Shown: one piece after another, positions 17,685-25,453 of the stretch
How the letters are laid out: every line of letters starts with the position of its first letter
Position numbering within the stretch: the first letter of the stretch is position 1
Assembly: GCF_019042245.1 (NCBI RefSeq)
Contig: NZ_JAHQCX010000023.1
Location: 1-64,000 of the forward strand
Direction: 5' to 3'
Source of the DNA: Diplocloster modestus
GTDB lineage: Bacteria > Bacillota > Clostridia > Lachnospirales > Lachnospiraceae
Length of the DNA: 64,000 bases
Notes under the pieces: generated by a model
What the model saw: only the letters and a program-made list of their open reading frames with translations
Databases searched by the model: none
What the model was told of the DNA's origin: nothing
Made by a program: the position numbers and the translations under genes

Positions 17685-19172
17685 TTGAAGTATTTATTGA
17701 ACTCTCAGGAAATGAAATGCTGTGACAACTATACGATTGAAAAAGTAGGGCTGCCCTCCATGGTACTGATGGAAAGGGCAGCTCTAGCTGTAGTTCGGGA
17801 GGCCTTGTCCTGTGGCTGTGATCTTAAGCGGGTCCTGGTGGTGTGCGGTACGGGGAATAACGGGGGAGACGGCATGGCGGTGGCCAGACTCCTCCATGAA
17901 AAGGGAATACCGGTGGATGTGTATCTGACGGGTCAGGAGGAGAAGTGTTCTGTCCAGGCGGCTGCGCAGTTGGGAATTTTACGTGCAATTGGGCTGGAAC
18001 CGGTAAGCAAAATGCCTTTGTCGGAATATACTATGATAGTGGATGCTATTTTCGGCATCGGACTTACCAGAGAGGTAACAGGTGATTATGCACAGTGTAT
18101 CCGGCTGGTAAATGAGTCTGGAGCCTTTGTCCTGTCCGTGGATGTGCCCTCCGGCATTAACGCGGATAACGGCCGGGTGATGGGTGTCGCTGTAAAAGCA
18201 GATGTGACGGTGACGTTTGCGTATGAGAAAATAGGCCTGCTGCTGTATCCGGGAGCCGGATATGCAGGCAGAGTATCGGCGCAGGATATCGGAATTAACT
18301 GCCGGGGACTGGGGAAACCTCCCCGTGTGTATACGTATGGGAAGGAAGATCTTGAGCGTCTGCCGATGCGGCCGGCGTATTCGAATAAGGGCTCTTTCGG
18401 AAAGGTTCTTCTGGTGGCCGGAGCGGTGAACATGGCTGGAGCGGCTTATTTTTCAGCAAAGGCTGCGTATCGGATGGGTGCCGGACTGGTCCGGATCTAT
18501 ACCGGTGAGACAAACCGCCAAATTTTGCAGAATTTGATTCCGGAAGCGGTACTGACTACTTATAGGGAAGAGGAGGCTTCACTGGAAGCGTTGAAGGAAA
18601 GCCTCAGATGGGCCGATGTGGCTGTAGTAGGACCTGGCCTCGGAAGAAGCTTTACGGCGCTGCGGGTTTTGGAATATATCATGAAAAATGCGCAGATACC
18701 GCTGATTATTGATGCTGACGGGCTGAACTTGCTGGCCGGGCATCCGGAATGGCTTAAGAACCATAAGCAGCAGGTCATTATAACGCCTCATCTGGGAGAG
18801 ATGAGCCGGCTGACGGGAAAAGAGATATCGGATATCTCATCGGATTTATTGCATACCGCCGGAGAGTTTGCGAGGGAAAATGAGTTGACCTGTGTGCTGA
18901 AAGATGCCAGAACGGTTGTGGCCACACCGGATCAGAGACTCTATATCAATCGGACCGGTAATAACGGAATGGCGACCGGTGGATCAGGGGACGTTCTGAC
19001 TGGGGTGATCGCGGGACTGATTGCCCAGCATATGCAGACGGAGGAGGCGGCAGCTTTTGGAGTGTTTCTGCATGGATTGGCAGGAGATGCGGCGGCAAAA
19101 AAGTGCGGAATGCACAGTCTGATGGCACATGACCTGGTGGATAGCATTTCGGAAATATTAAGGCCGCAGTGA
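17685..19172 (+). CDS. nnr: bifunctional NAD(P)H-hydrate epimerase/dehydratase
   Basis: Repairs hydrated NADH/NADPH. The N-terminal YjeF epimerase domain (about 1-215) has VCGTGNNGGDGMAVARLL. The C-terminal ADP/ATP-dependent dehydratase domain (about 225-495) has GPGLGRS, IIDADGLNLL, ITPHLGEMSRL and GNNGMATGGSGDVLTG. At 495 aa this is the usual fused bacterial form. The TTG start directly abuts the rex stop and uses the GGAG inside the rex 3' end, so the two are translationally coupled. Its stop codon lies inside the small hairpin that precedes alr. Confidence 0.94.
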   Translation: MKYLLNSQEMKCCDNYTIEKVGLPSMVLMERAALAVVREALSCGCDLKRVLVVCGTGNNGGDGMAVARLLHEKGIPVDVYLTGQEEKCSVQAAAQLGILRAIGLEPVSKMPLSEYTMIVDAIFGIGLTREVTGDYAQCIRLVNESGAFVLSVDVPSGINADNGRVMGVAVKADVTVTFAYEKIGLLLYPGAGYAGRVSAQDIGINCRGLGKPPRVYTYGKEDLERLPMRPAYSNKGSFGKVLLVAGAVNMAGAAYFSAKAAYRMGAGLVRIYTGETNRQILQNLIPEAVLTTYREEEASLEALKESLRWADVAVVGPGLGRSFTALRVLEYIMKNAQIPLIIDADGLNLLAGHPEWLKNHKQQVIITPHLGEMSRLTGKEISDISSDLLHTAGEFARENELTCVLKDARTVVATPDQRLYINRTGNNGMATGGSGDVLTGVIAGLIAQHMQTEEAAAFGVFLHGLAGDAAAKKCGMHSLMAHDLVDSISEILRPQ

Positions 19173-19191
19173 ATGCGGCACTGGAGGAAAG
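19163..19191 (+). repeat. SD-presenting hairpin upstream of alr
   Basis: GCCGCA-GTGAA-TGCGGC (19163-19179) is followed by CACTGGAGG and the alr ATG. Same family as 21028, 24425, 50681 and 50747. The TGA of nnr is in the loop. Confidence 0.7.
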
Positions 19192-19192
19192 C

Positions 19193-20362
19193 ATGAAAAC
19201 TTACAGCAGGGTGTTTGCAGAAGTGAATTTGGATGCAGTTGCATATAATATGGAACAGATGCACAGAAATTTATCACCGGGTACGTCTGTGATTGCCGTT
19301 GTGAAAACGGATGGTTATGGTCATGGAGCGGTACCGATCGCCCGCCTGGTGGAAGGATATGACTATGTGTGGGGATTCGCAGTGGCTACCGCGGAGGAAG
19401 CCCTGATTTTGAGAAATCATGATATTACCAAGCCCATTCTGATTCTGGGCTATGTGTTTCCAGAACATTATCAGGTACTTCTGGACCAGGGGATCCGGCC
19501 GACCGTGTTCCGCATGGACACGGCCGCACAGTTGTCGGAGGAAGCGGTAAAATCCAATGAACCGATGAAGATTCATGTGAAAGTGGATACTGGGATGAGC
19601 CGGATCGGATTCCCGGATACAAAAGAGAGCATTGAGAAAATAAAGCAGATCGCGGCTATGCCTAATCTGGTAGTAGAAGGAATTTTTACCCATTTTGCCA
19701 GGGCAGATGAAAAAGATAAGGGATCGGTTCATGAGCAGATCCGGCGGTTTTCAGATTTTACGGGGCAGCTTGAGAAAGCGGGGATATCCATACCACTGAA
19801 GCATTGTTCCAACAGCGCCGGAATTATTGAGCTGCCGGATGCGAATATGGATGCGGTCAGGGCAGGGATTTCTATCTATGGCCTGTATCCTTCCGATGAA
19901 GTGGAGAAGAATACGGTGCGGTTAAAACCGGTTTTGTCTCTGTACAGCCGGGTGGTTTACGTGAAGGAGCTGCCGGCAGGGGTTGGAATCAGTTACGGTT
20001 CCACTTTCGTCACAGAGCGAAGAACCGTGGTGGCTACGATTCCGGTCGGCTACGGTGACGGTTATCCACGGACCCTGTCTAATAAAGGGGAAGTCCTTAT
20101 TCGAGGCAGACGCGCGAAGATTCTGGGGAGAGTCTGTATGGATCAGTTCATGGTGGATGTCACAGAGATCGGAGGAGTCACCCAGGGGGACCTGGTGACC
20201 ATGATCGGAACAGATGGTGGAGAAGAGATCAGCGTAGGGGAGTTGTCCGGACTCTCAGGCCGGTTTCACTATGAATTTGTATGTGATCTGGGGAAGCGGA
20301 TTCCCAGAGTTTATAAGGAGCATGGAAGGACTGTGGAGACCAGGGATAATTTTGAGGAATAA
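19193..20362 (+). CDS. alr: alanine racemase
   Basis: PLP enzyme making D-alanine for peptidoglycan. The PLP lysine is about residue 38 in AVVKTDGYGHG. The second catalytic tyrosine is in ISYGSTF near 264, and VDTGMSRIGF is a family motif. The start at 19193 follows GGAGGAAAGC and gives the standard KTYSRVFAEVNLDAVAYN N-terminus; the longer frame from 19169 overlaps nnr and has no ribosome site. At 389 aa it has normal length. It lies just upstream of mazF, the conserved Firmicutes order. Confidence 0.96.
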   Translation: MKTYSRVFAEVNLDAVAYNMEQMHRNLSPGTSVIAVVKTDGYGHGAVPIARLVEGYDYVWGFAVATAEEALILRNHDITKPILILGYVFPEHYQVLLDQGIRPTVFRMDTAAQLSEEAVKSNEPMKIHVKVDTGMSRIGFPDTKESIEKIKQIAAMPNLVVEGIFTHFARADEKDKGSVHEQIRRFSDFTGQLEKAGISIPLKHCSNSAGIIELPDANMDAVRAGISIYGLYPSDEVEKNTVRLKPVLSLYSRVVYVKELPAGVGISYGSTFVTERRTVVATIPVGYGDGYPRTLSNKGEVLIRGRRAKILGRVCMDQFMVDVTEIGGVTQGDLVTMIGTDGGEEISVGELSGLSGRFHYEFVCDLGKRIPRVYKEHGRTVETRDNFEE

Positions 20363-20430
20363 AACCGTGTAAGAACATGTCGGCAGAAAAATCACGGATA
20401 CATAGTATACACGCAAAAGATCAGGCAATA

Positions 20431-20468
20431 CTATAGGAAACGGCCAGATTTTGGCCAAAGGCCTATAG
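20431..20468. other. hairpin between alr and mazF
   Basis: CTATAGG (20431) pairs with CCTATAG (20462-20468), and inside it GGCCA pairs with TGGCC. There is no T-run, so it is not a simple terminator. It occupies the place where a mazE-type antitoxin gene often lies. Confidence 0.5.
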
Positions 20469-20504
20469 GATGACAAGGAAAGAATTAAGCGGAGTGTGAA
20501 TGTA

Positions 20505-20852
20505 GTGATTATAAAAAGAGGCGACATATTTTATGCGGATCTGCGGCCGGTAATCGGCAGCGAACAGGGCGGTATCCGCCCCGTATTGATTATACAAAAT
20601 GACGTTGGAAACAAACACAGCCCCACAGTGATTTGTGCGGCGATTACATCGAAAATGAATAAGCCCAAGCTGCCTACTCATGTGGCACTGGATGCCCACA
20701 AATACGGAGTAGTGAAGGATTCTGTGATCCTGTTGGAACAGCTGCGCACAATTGATAAGAAACGGTTAAAAGATAAGGTATGCCATCTGGATCAGGAAAT
20801 CCTGGAAAAAGTGGATAAGGCCCTGCTCATCAGTTTGGATTTGGATACATAA
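20505..20852 (+). CDS. mazF: MazF/PemK-family endoribonuclease toxin (EndoA type)
   Basis: Single-strand-specific mRNA interferase of about 115 aa. It has the family N-terminus IIKRGDIFYADL, the core GSEQGGIRPVLIIQND, KLPTHVAL and SVILLEQLRTIDKKRL. The GTG at 20505 is preferred over the GTG at 20496 because it matches the usual MI(V/I)KRGD start with correct spacing to GCGGAG. The alr-mazF order matches B. subtilis. However, no antitoxin open frame lies in the 142-bp gap; only a hairpin and a 19-codon frame with no antitoxin character are present. Confidence 0.93.
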   Translation: MIIKRGDIFYADLRPVIGSEQGGIRPVLIIQNDVGNKHSPTVICAAITSKMNKPKLPTHVALDAHKYGVVKDSVILLEQLRTIDKKRLKDKVCHLDQEILEKVDKALLISLDLDT

Positions 20853-20866
20853 GACGGGGACGTACC

Positions 20867-20895
20867 TTGACGCAGTACAGGCATCATGATATAGT
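20867..20895 (+). promoter_or_regulatory. promoter upstream of the CNNM/CBS gene
   Basis: TTGACG at 20867-20872, a 17-bp spacer and TATAGT at 20890-20895. It would transcribe the family R element and the 21001-21060 repeat as a long 5' leader. Confidence 0.6.
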
Positions 20896-20910
20896 TTAAA
20901 AAAATAGTAG

Positions 20911-20995
20911 CGCTCGAAAAAGCCTCGCTGACAATTTTTTATGCATCGCACGTAAGTGCCTAAAGTACAGGCACTAAGTGCTCATAGCGAAAAAA
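20911..20995 (-). repeat. short structured repeat, family R copy 2
   Basis: Reverse-orientation homologue of 4175-4250. Nested stems are visible: GCAC/GTGC outer and AGTGCCT/AGGCACT inner, plus the conserved CCTCGCTGAC and GCATCG flanks. Against copy 1 the inner stem sequence is replaced but stays complementary. Confidence 0.6.
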
Positions 20996-21000
20996 ATAGT

Positions 21001-21060
21001 TAGATGGTTACACCATACCTGAATTAAGCCGCAGATAATGCGGCACTGAATGAAAAGGAG
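21001..21060 (+). repeat. leader repeat with small hairpin upstream of CNNM/CBS gene
   Basis: Same unit as the polA tandem repeats: a CACCATACCTGAATT-like part, then the hairpin GCCGCA-GATAA-TGCGGC (21028-21044), then CACTGAATGA and the ribosome site AAAAGGAG. Confidence 0.65.
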
Positions 21061-21072
21061 TTTGAGAAAAGA

Positions 21073-22434
21073 ATGGAAGATGGCGGCAGTCCCAGTATAG
21101 GGATTCTGGTTTTCCTGGTATTTGTCCTGATCGATGCCCTGTTTTACGGGTTTGGAGCGGCACTGCAGGCGATTAACAACAAGCAGGTCGAGGAACGGGC
21201 CCAGTCAGGCGATAAGAAGGCAATGAAGCTGAAGGCGATGATGGACAACCCGATCCCATTTATCAACGCGAATCAGTTATCCGTGACATTGATGGCGATT
21301 ATCATAGGTTTCTATGAAGTCAGGATCTGTTCCATAACGGTTTACCGCTGGATGGTTTCCGATGCCTGGCCGGAGCTGACACTGAGAATCCCGCCGGTAG
21401 TGCTGGAAAGAGGCGTACTGGTAGTTATAACGGCCGTATTTGTATACCTTCTGTTAAGTTTCGGGGTCCTGGCTCCAAAGAAAATAGCGGAACGAAAGCC
21501 CGAGAGTTTTGCCTATGGGCTGGTAGGTCTGATGAGTGCTGTTACAACCATACTTTATCCGCTTACATATTTGATCACGAAGACTTCGAATTTCTGTGTA
21601 CGGATTTTGGGGATGGACCCGCATTCGGGACCGGGAGTGACGGAGGACGAGATTATTTCCATGGTGCATGAAGGCCATGAGCAGGGAGTTCTGGAAGCCA
21701 GCGAAGCGGAAATGATCACAAATATTGTAGAGTTCGGAGAGAAAGAAGCCAAAGATATTATGACCCACCGGAAAAATATCGTGGCGATGGAGAACAGCCA
21801 GACCCTGGAGGAAGCTTACCGCTTTGTGGTGGAGCAGAACAAATCCAGATTTCCCGTATATGAAGAGGACATCGATAATATAACAGGAATACTGCATCTT
21901 AAAGACGTTATGGTCTGTTACCAGAAGGAAGAGCAGCGCTGTCTCCCGATCAGCCAGGTGGAAGGCCTGGTTCGTCCGGTGGTGTTTATCCCTGAGACCA
22001 GGAATATCGACCTTCTGTTTAAAAGTATGCAGTCCCTGAAAATGCATATGGTAATCGTGGTGGATGAATATGGACAGACCGAAGGTCTGGTAGCCATGGA
22101 AGATATCCTGGAAGAAATCGTGGGAAGCATTCTGGATGAATATGATGAAGATGAGGAGCAGATCGAGGAGCAGGCTGACGGTACCTACCGGATGGAGGGA
22201 ATGACCGAATTGGAGGACATCGAGGACCTGCTGGGAATAGAATTTGCAGAAGAATACGAGACTTTGAACGGTTTTCTGATATCACTGCTGGAGCGGATAC
22301 CAAAGGACGGGGAAGCCTTTACCGTGGAATATGAGGGCTATCTCTTCCATGTGCTGTCTGTGGAAAATAAGATGATTCAGGAAGTAAGTGTTGAGAAAAT
22401 TCCGGAGACGGAAACGATTAGGGAAGATGAGTAA
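21073..22434 (+). CDS. CNNM/CBS-domain membrane protein (HlyC/CorC family)
   Basis: 453-aa inner-membrane protein of the DUF21-CBS-CorC type, implicated in magnesium or cobalt efflux and metal homeostasis. Residues about 1-195 form the DUF21 membrane domain, with ALQAINNKQVEERAQSGDKK after helix 1. Residues about 205-330 form paired CBS domains (IMTHRKNIVAMENSQTLEEA, VDEYGQTEGLVAMEDILEEI). The C-terminal transporter-associated domain follows an acidic stretch (about 350-440). The start has AAAGGAG upstream. The next gene begins immediately after the stop, so the two are co-transcribed. Confidence 0.9.
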   Translation: MEDGGSPSIGILVFLVFVLIDALFYGFGAALQAINNKQVEERAQSGDKKAMKLKAMMDNPIPFINANQLSVTLMAIIIGFYEVRICSITVYRWMVSDAWPELTLRIPPVVLERGVLVVITAVFVYLLLSFGVLAPKKIAERKPESFAYGLVGLMSAVTTILYPLTYLITKTSNFCVRILGMDPHSGPGVTEDEIISMVHEGHEQGVLEASEAEMITNIVEFGEKEAKDIMTHRKNIVAMENSQTLEEAYRFVVEQNKSRFPVYEEDIDNITGILHLKDVMVCYQKEEQRCLPISQVEGLVRPVVFIPETRNIDLLFKSMQSLKMHMVIVVDEYGQTEGLVAMEDILEEIVGSILDEYDEDEEQIEEQADGTYRMEGMTELEDIEDLLGIEFAEEYETLNGFLISLLERIPKDGEAFTVEYEGYLFHVLSVENKMIQEVSVEKIPETETIREDE

Positions 22435-23367
22435 ATGGATCTGTTAATGGTTATAGAAAAAATGATTTCGCTGTTTCTGATGATATTAATCGGGTACGCG
22501 GCGAACAAAGCAGGAATTCTGGACGGAACGGGCAATCAGAGACTATCGGCATTGATACTGAATATCTGCTGCCCGCTCCTGATCGTATCCGCTGTGGCCG
22601 GCGGAAATGCGAACGGCAGCAAATCAGAAGCTTTTATGGTGCTGGGCCTGGCATTTCTGCTCTATATTGCTTTGGGAGTCATAAGCCTTATGGTTCCCAG
22701 GCTTTTTCATGTAAAAGACAATCAAAAAGGCCTGTTTCAGTTTATGACCATCTTTCCCAACGTGGGATTCATGGGATTCCCGGTGGCACAGGTAATATTC
22801 GGAACAGAATCTTTATTCTATGCGTCTATGTTTAACCTGGCTTTTAACCTGCTGGCCTTTACACTGGGAGTCTATCTGATCCAGAAGGATGTATCCGACG
22901 GAACAGCTGGTAAAATCAACTGGAAAAAGATCTGTAATATGGGAACCCTGATGGCTGTGCTGGCTATGCTGATTTATCTGCTGGATTTAAAGCTGCCGGA
23001 TGTGATCGTGGATACCTGTTCCATTGTGGGAAATGCGACCACGCCGCTGTCTATGATCGTGATCGGCTCGACCATGGCGGGAATATCACTGAAGTCTGTA
23101 TTCACGGACGGTAAGGCCTATCTGTTCAGCATCATGAAGGTGATACTCATACCGGGCCTGTTCTGGCTGGTGGGTCATTTGTTTATAGAAAATCCGATCG
23201 TGCTGGGGCTTCTGGTTATCATCGCAGGGATGCCCTGCGCCAGTATTACAGCCATGTTCGCCATCGAATATCACAGCGATGCGAATACCGCATCCAGGTA
23301 TGTGTTCATGACCACGCTCATGTCCTTCCTGTCCATACCGGTGCTGGCCCTGCTGTTGTCTATGTAG
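22435..23367 (+). CDS. AEC-family auxin efflux carrier-type transporter
   Basis: 310-aa protein with about ten hydrophobic helices in two inverted halves. It shows the family features LIGYAANKAGILD near the start, FPNVGFMGFPVAQ mid-protein and ITAMFAIEYHSDANTASRYVFMTT split near the end. Family members export malate or similar small organic anions in bacteria; the substrate here is unknown. The ATG abuts the previous TAA-type stop (TAAATG). It ends at the border of the IR-4 palindrome. Confidence 0.87.
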   Translation: MDLLMVIEKMISLFLMILIGYAANKAGILDGTGNQRLSALILNICCPLLIVSAVAGGNANGSKSEAFMVLGLAFLLYIALGVISLMVPRLFHVKDNQKGLFQFMTIFPNVGFMGFPVAQVIFGTESLFYASMFNLAFNLLAFTLGVYLIQKDVSDGTAGKINWKKICNMGTLMAVLAMLIYLLDLKLPDVIVDTCSIVGNATTPLSMIVIGSTMAGISLKSVFTDGKAYLFSIMKVILIPGLFWLVGHLFIENPIVLGLLVIIAGMPCASITAMFAIEYHSDANTASRYVFMTTLMSFLSIPVLALLLSM

Positions 23368-23540
23368 AGAGGGGACTGGCTCCTTTCGGCAGTAAAGCGG
23401 AACTGTTCAGCGGCTAATGGAGAAAGGTGCCTGTCCCCGGAAGTTGACTCGAACAGGCCCGTATCCGGGGACAGGCACCTTTCTCCACGCAGCCGTTTGG
23501 TCTGACTTACGCTGCTGCCGAAAGGAGCCAGTCCCCTCCC
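23368..23540. repeat. 173-bp inverted repeat, REP-like composite (IR-4)
   Basis: The arms begin AGGGGACTGGCTCCTTTCGG and end with the complement. The inner part GGAGAAAGGTGCCTGTCCCC also pairs with its partner. It contains four REP-like units (GGGGAC(T/A)GGC) in two inverted pairs. Homologous to 16680-16895. It begins one base after the AEC stop codon. Confidence 0.9.
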
Positions 23541-23556
23541 AGCATGTAATTGTATC

Positions 23557-23585
23557 TTGTCATTTAAAACAAAGGATGTTAAAAT
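23557..23585 (+). promoter_or_regulatory. promoter of yebC
   Basis: TTGTCA at 23557-23562, a 17-bp spacer and TAAAAT at 23580-23585. It lies directly after IR-4. Confidence 0.65.
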
Positions 23586-23625
23586 ACAGAATGGATATTT
23601 TTGTAGAAAGAAGAGGAGAATAGTT

Positions 23626-24354
23626 ATGTCCGGACATTCGAAATTTGCAAATATCAAACATAAAAAAGAGCGGAATGACTCGGCAAAAGGAAAGGTATTT
23701 ACGATAATTGGAAGAGAAATTGCCGTTGCGGTCAAAGAGGGCGGAGCAGATCCGGCCAATAACAGCAGACTGCGGGACGTAATTGCCAAAGCGAAGGCCA
23801 ACAATATGCCCAACGATACCATAGACCGGGGAATAAAAAAGGCGGCCGGAGACGCGAATTCCGTAAATTATGAATATGTCTCCTATGAGGGATACGGCCC
23901 CAGCGGAATAGCGGTGATCGTGGACGCACTGACTGATAATAAGAACCGAACCGCGGCCAATGTGCGCAGCGCATTTACAAAAGGCAACGGCAATATCGGT
24001 ACACCCGGCTGTGTGTCTTTTATGTTCGACAAAAAAGGCCAGATCATCATCGACAAAGAAGAGTGCGATATGGATGCGGACGATATCATGATGACAGCGC
24101 TTGACGCGGGAGCGGAAGATTTTTCTGAAGAAGAGGACAGCTTTGAAATAATCACAGATCCGGATGATTTCAGCAGTGTGCGGGAAAAATTAGAAGAGGC
24201 TAAGATCCCGATGGCCAACGCAGAAGTGACCATGATTCCCCAGACATGGGTGGAAACCATCAGCGACGATGACCGGAAATGGTTCCAGAAAACATTGGAT
24301 CTGCTGGACGAAGATGATGACGTGCAAAACGTATATCATAATTTGGATGAATAA
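23626..24354 (+). CDS. yebC: YebC/PmpR-family protein (TACO1 homologue)
   Basis: 242-aa cytosolic protein of the YebC family, known as a transcriptional regulator in some bacteria and as a factor relieving ribosome stalling at proline runs in others. The hallmark start SGHSKFANIKHKKERNDSAKG, the segment ADPANNSRLRDVIAKAKANN and the acidic C-terminal domains are present. The ATG at 23626 follows AAGAGGAG; the longer frame adds 23 unrelated residues across the promoter. It is monocistronic, judging from its own promoter. Confidence 0.93.
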   Translation: MSGHSKFANIKHKKERNDSAKGKVFTIIGREIAVAVKEGGADPANNSRLRDVIAKAKANNMPNDTIDRGIKKAAGDANSVNYEYVSYEGYGPSGIAVIVDALTDNKNRTAANVRSAFTKGNGNIGTPGCVSFMFDKKGQIIIDKEECDMDADDIMMTALDAGAEDFSEEEDSFEIITDPDDFSSVREKLEEAKIPMANAEVTMIPQTWVETISDDDRKWFQKTLDLLDEDDDVQNVYHNLDE

Positions 24355-24424
24355 AGAGTAAAAGCGGAACACGAAGTATCAGGGCGCCAATAGGTCAGAA
24401 ATATCGGTGTGTCAGCGGAAATTA

Positions 24425-24450
24425 GCCGCAGTGAATGCGGCACTGGTGGA
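24425..24450 (+). repeat. GCCGCA hairpin upstream of zinc-ribbon gene
   Basis: GCCGCA-GTGAA-TGCGGC (24425-24441) then CACTGGTGGAAA. Same family as the alr and polA hairpins, here with a mutated SD (TGGTGG) and a separate ACGGAGG 20 bp further on. Confidence 0.6.
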
Positions 24451-24474
24451 AATTAATTTTACGGAGGAAAGCTC

Positions 24475-25419
24475 ATGGAATTTATCGAAGGAAAATGCCC
24501 GAAATGCCAGGGAGTGCTGCAGATTCCCGGGGATCGTGACAAAATCATCTGTATGTACTGCGGTGAGGAAATCGAAACAGCTGCCGCGGTAAAGCAGGAA
24601 GAAACACAAAAACAGGCCGACGCGGAAAAAAAGAAAAAAGATGAGAGAGCCTACGAGCGGGATTATCAGATGGCCATAGAGGGAGTTCCCAAGATATTAT
24701 TCAACATGGACCAGCCGTTGGTAAACTTCAAGAAAGGCCTGTATGAGGGAGCCTTCCGGAAGCATTATATGCAGCATATCGTGACATTGGAAGCGATTGA
24801 GAGTGTCTATCAGATGGCAGAGGACAAAGACCGTGTGTTAAATGACCTGTCCATGGCAGTGGTGGAGAAGGCGCGCAAAGAGCTGGAGCCCGTCACGAGA
24901 AAAGGTCCCCGGAGCCAGAAAATCATGGATTTTAATATGGGGCTGGTTGTTTTTGCCATACCTACCATTCTGGAGTATAAAGGAGAGTCCTCCGATCCGT
25001 TGGCAGACCGGATTCTGGAACTATGGAACAAGGAGTTTCCGCAGCACCATGTGGGAAAAGCCACCTTTGCGGATATCAACGGTGGATTCCGCAGAAAATT
25101 CTGTTATATCACCACAGCAGTCTGTGAGAGTCTGGGGAAACCCGATGACTGCTACGAATTGACCCTTCTTCGCAATTACAGAGATCAATATCTGGCCAAT
25201 CAGGACGGCGGGGAGGCGATTATCAAAGAGTATTATGATATCGCTCCGACGATCGTCAAGAGGATCAATAAACGCACGGACCGCAGAGAAGTTTATGAAA
25301 GTATTTGGGAGCAATATCTGTCTCCCTGCATAAAACTAATAGAAGAAGATAAAAACACAGAGTGCCAGGAGATTTATTCCCAGATGGTAAGAGAATTACA
25401 GAAAGAATACCTTTTCTAA
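24475..25419 (+). CDS. zinc-ribbon protein with CFI-box C-terminal domain
   Basis: 314-aa soluble protein. An N-terminal zinc ribbon holds C8-C11 and C27-C30 (CPKCQG, CMYCGE). A charged KQEETQKQADAEKKKK linker leads to a helical middle. The C-terminal segment CYITTAVCESLGKPDDCYEL with LRNYRDQYL resembles the CFI-box domain seen at the C-terminus of many bacterial proteins of unknown function. ACGGAGGAAAGCTC gives a good start. Its function is unknown; the conserved cysteines suggest metal binding at both ends. Confidence 0.7.
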   Translation: MEFIEGKCPKCQGVLQIPGDRDKIICMYCGEEIETAAAVKQEETQKQADAEKKKKDERAYERDYQMAIEGVPKILFNMDQPLVNFKKGLYEGAFRKHYMQHIVTLEAIESVYQMAEDKDRVLNDLSMAVVEKARKELEPVTRKGPRSQKIMDFNMGLVVFAIPTILEYKGESSDPLADRILELWNKEFPQHHVGKATFADINGGFRRKFCYITTAVCESLGKPDDCYELTLLRNYRDQYLANQDGGEAIIKEYYDIAPTIVKRINKRTDRREVYESIWEQYLSPCIKLIEEDKNTECQEIYSQMVRELQKEYLF

Positions 25420-25453
25420 GCTGTCCCGTGTGTTTTGACCGAAGGAGGATACA

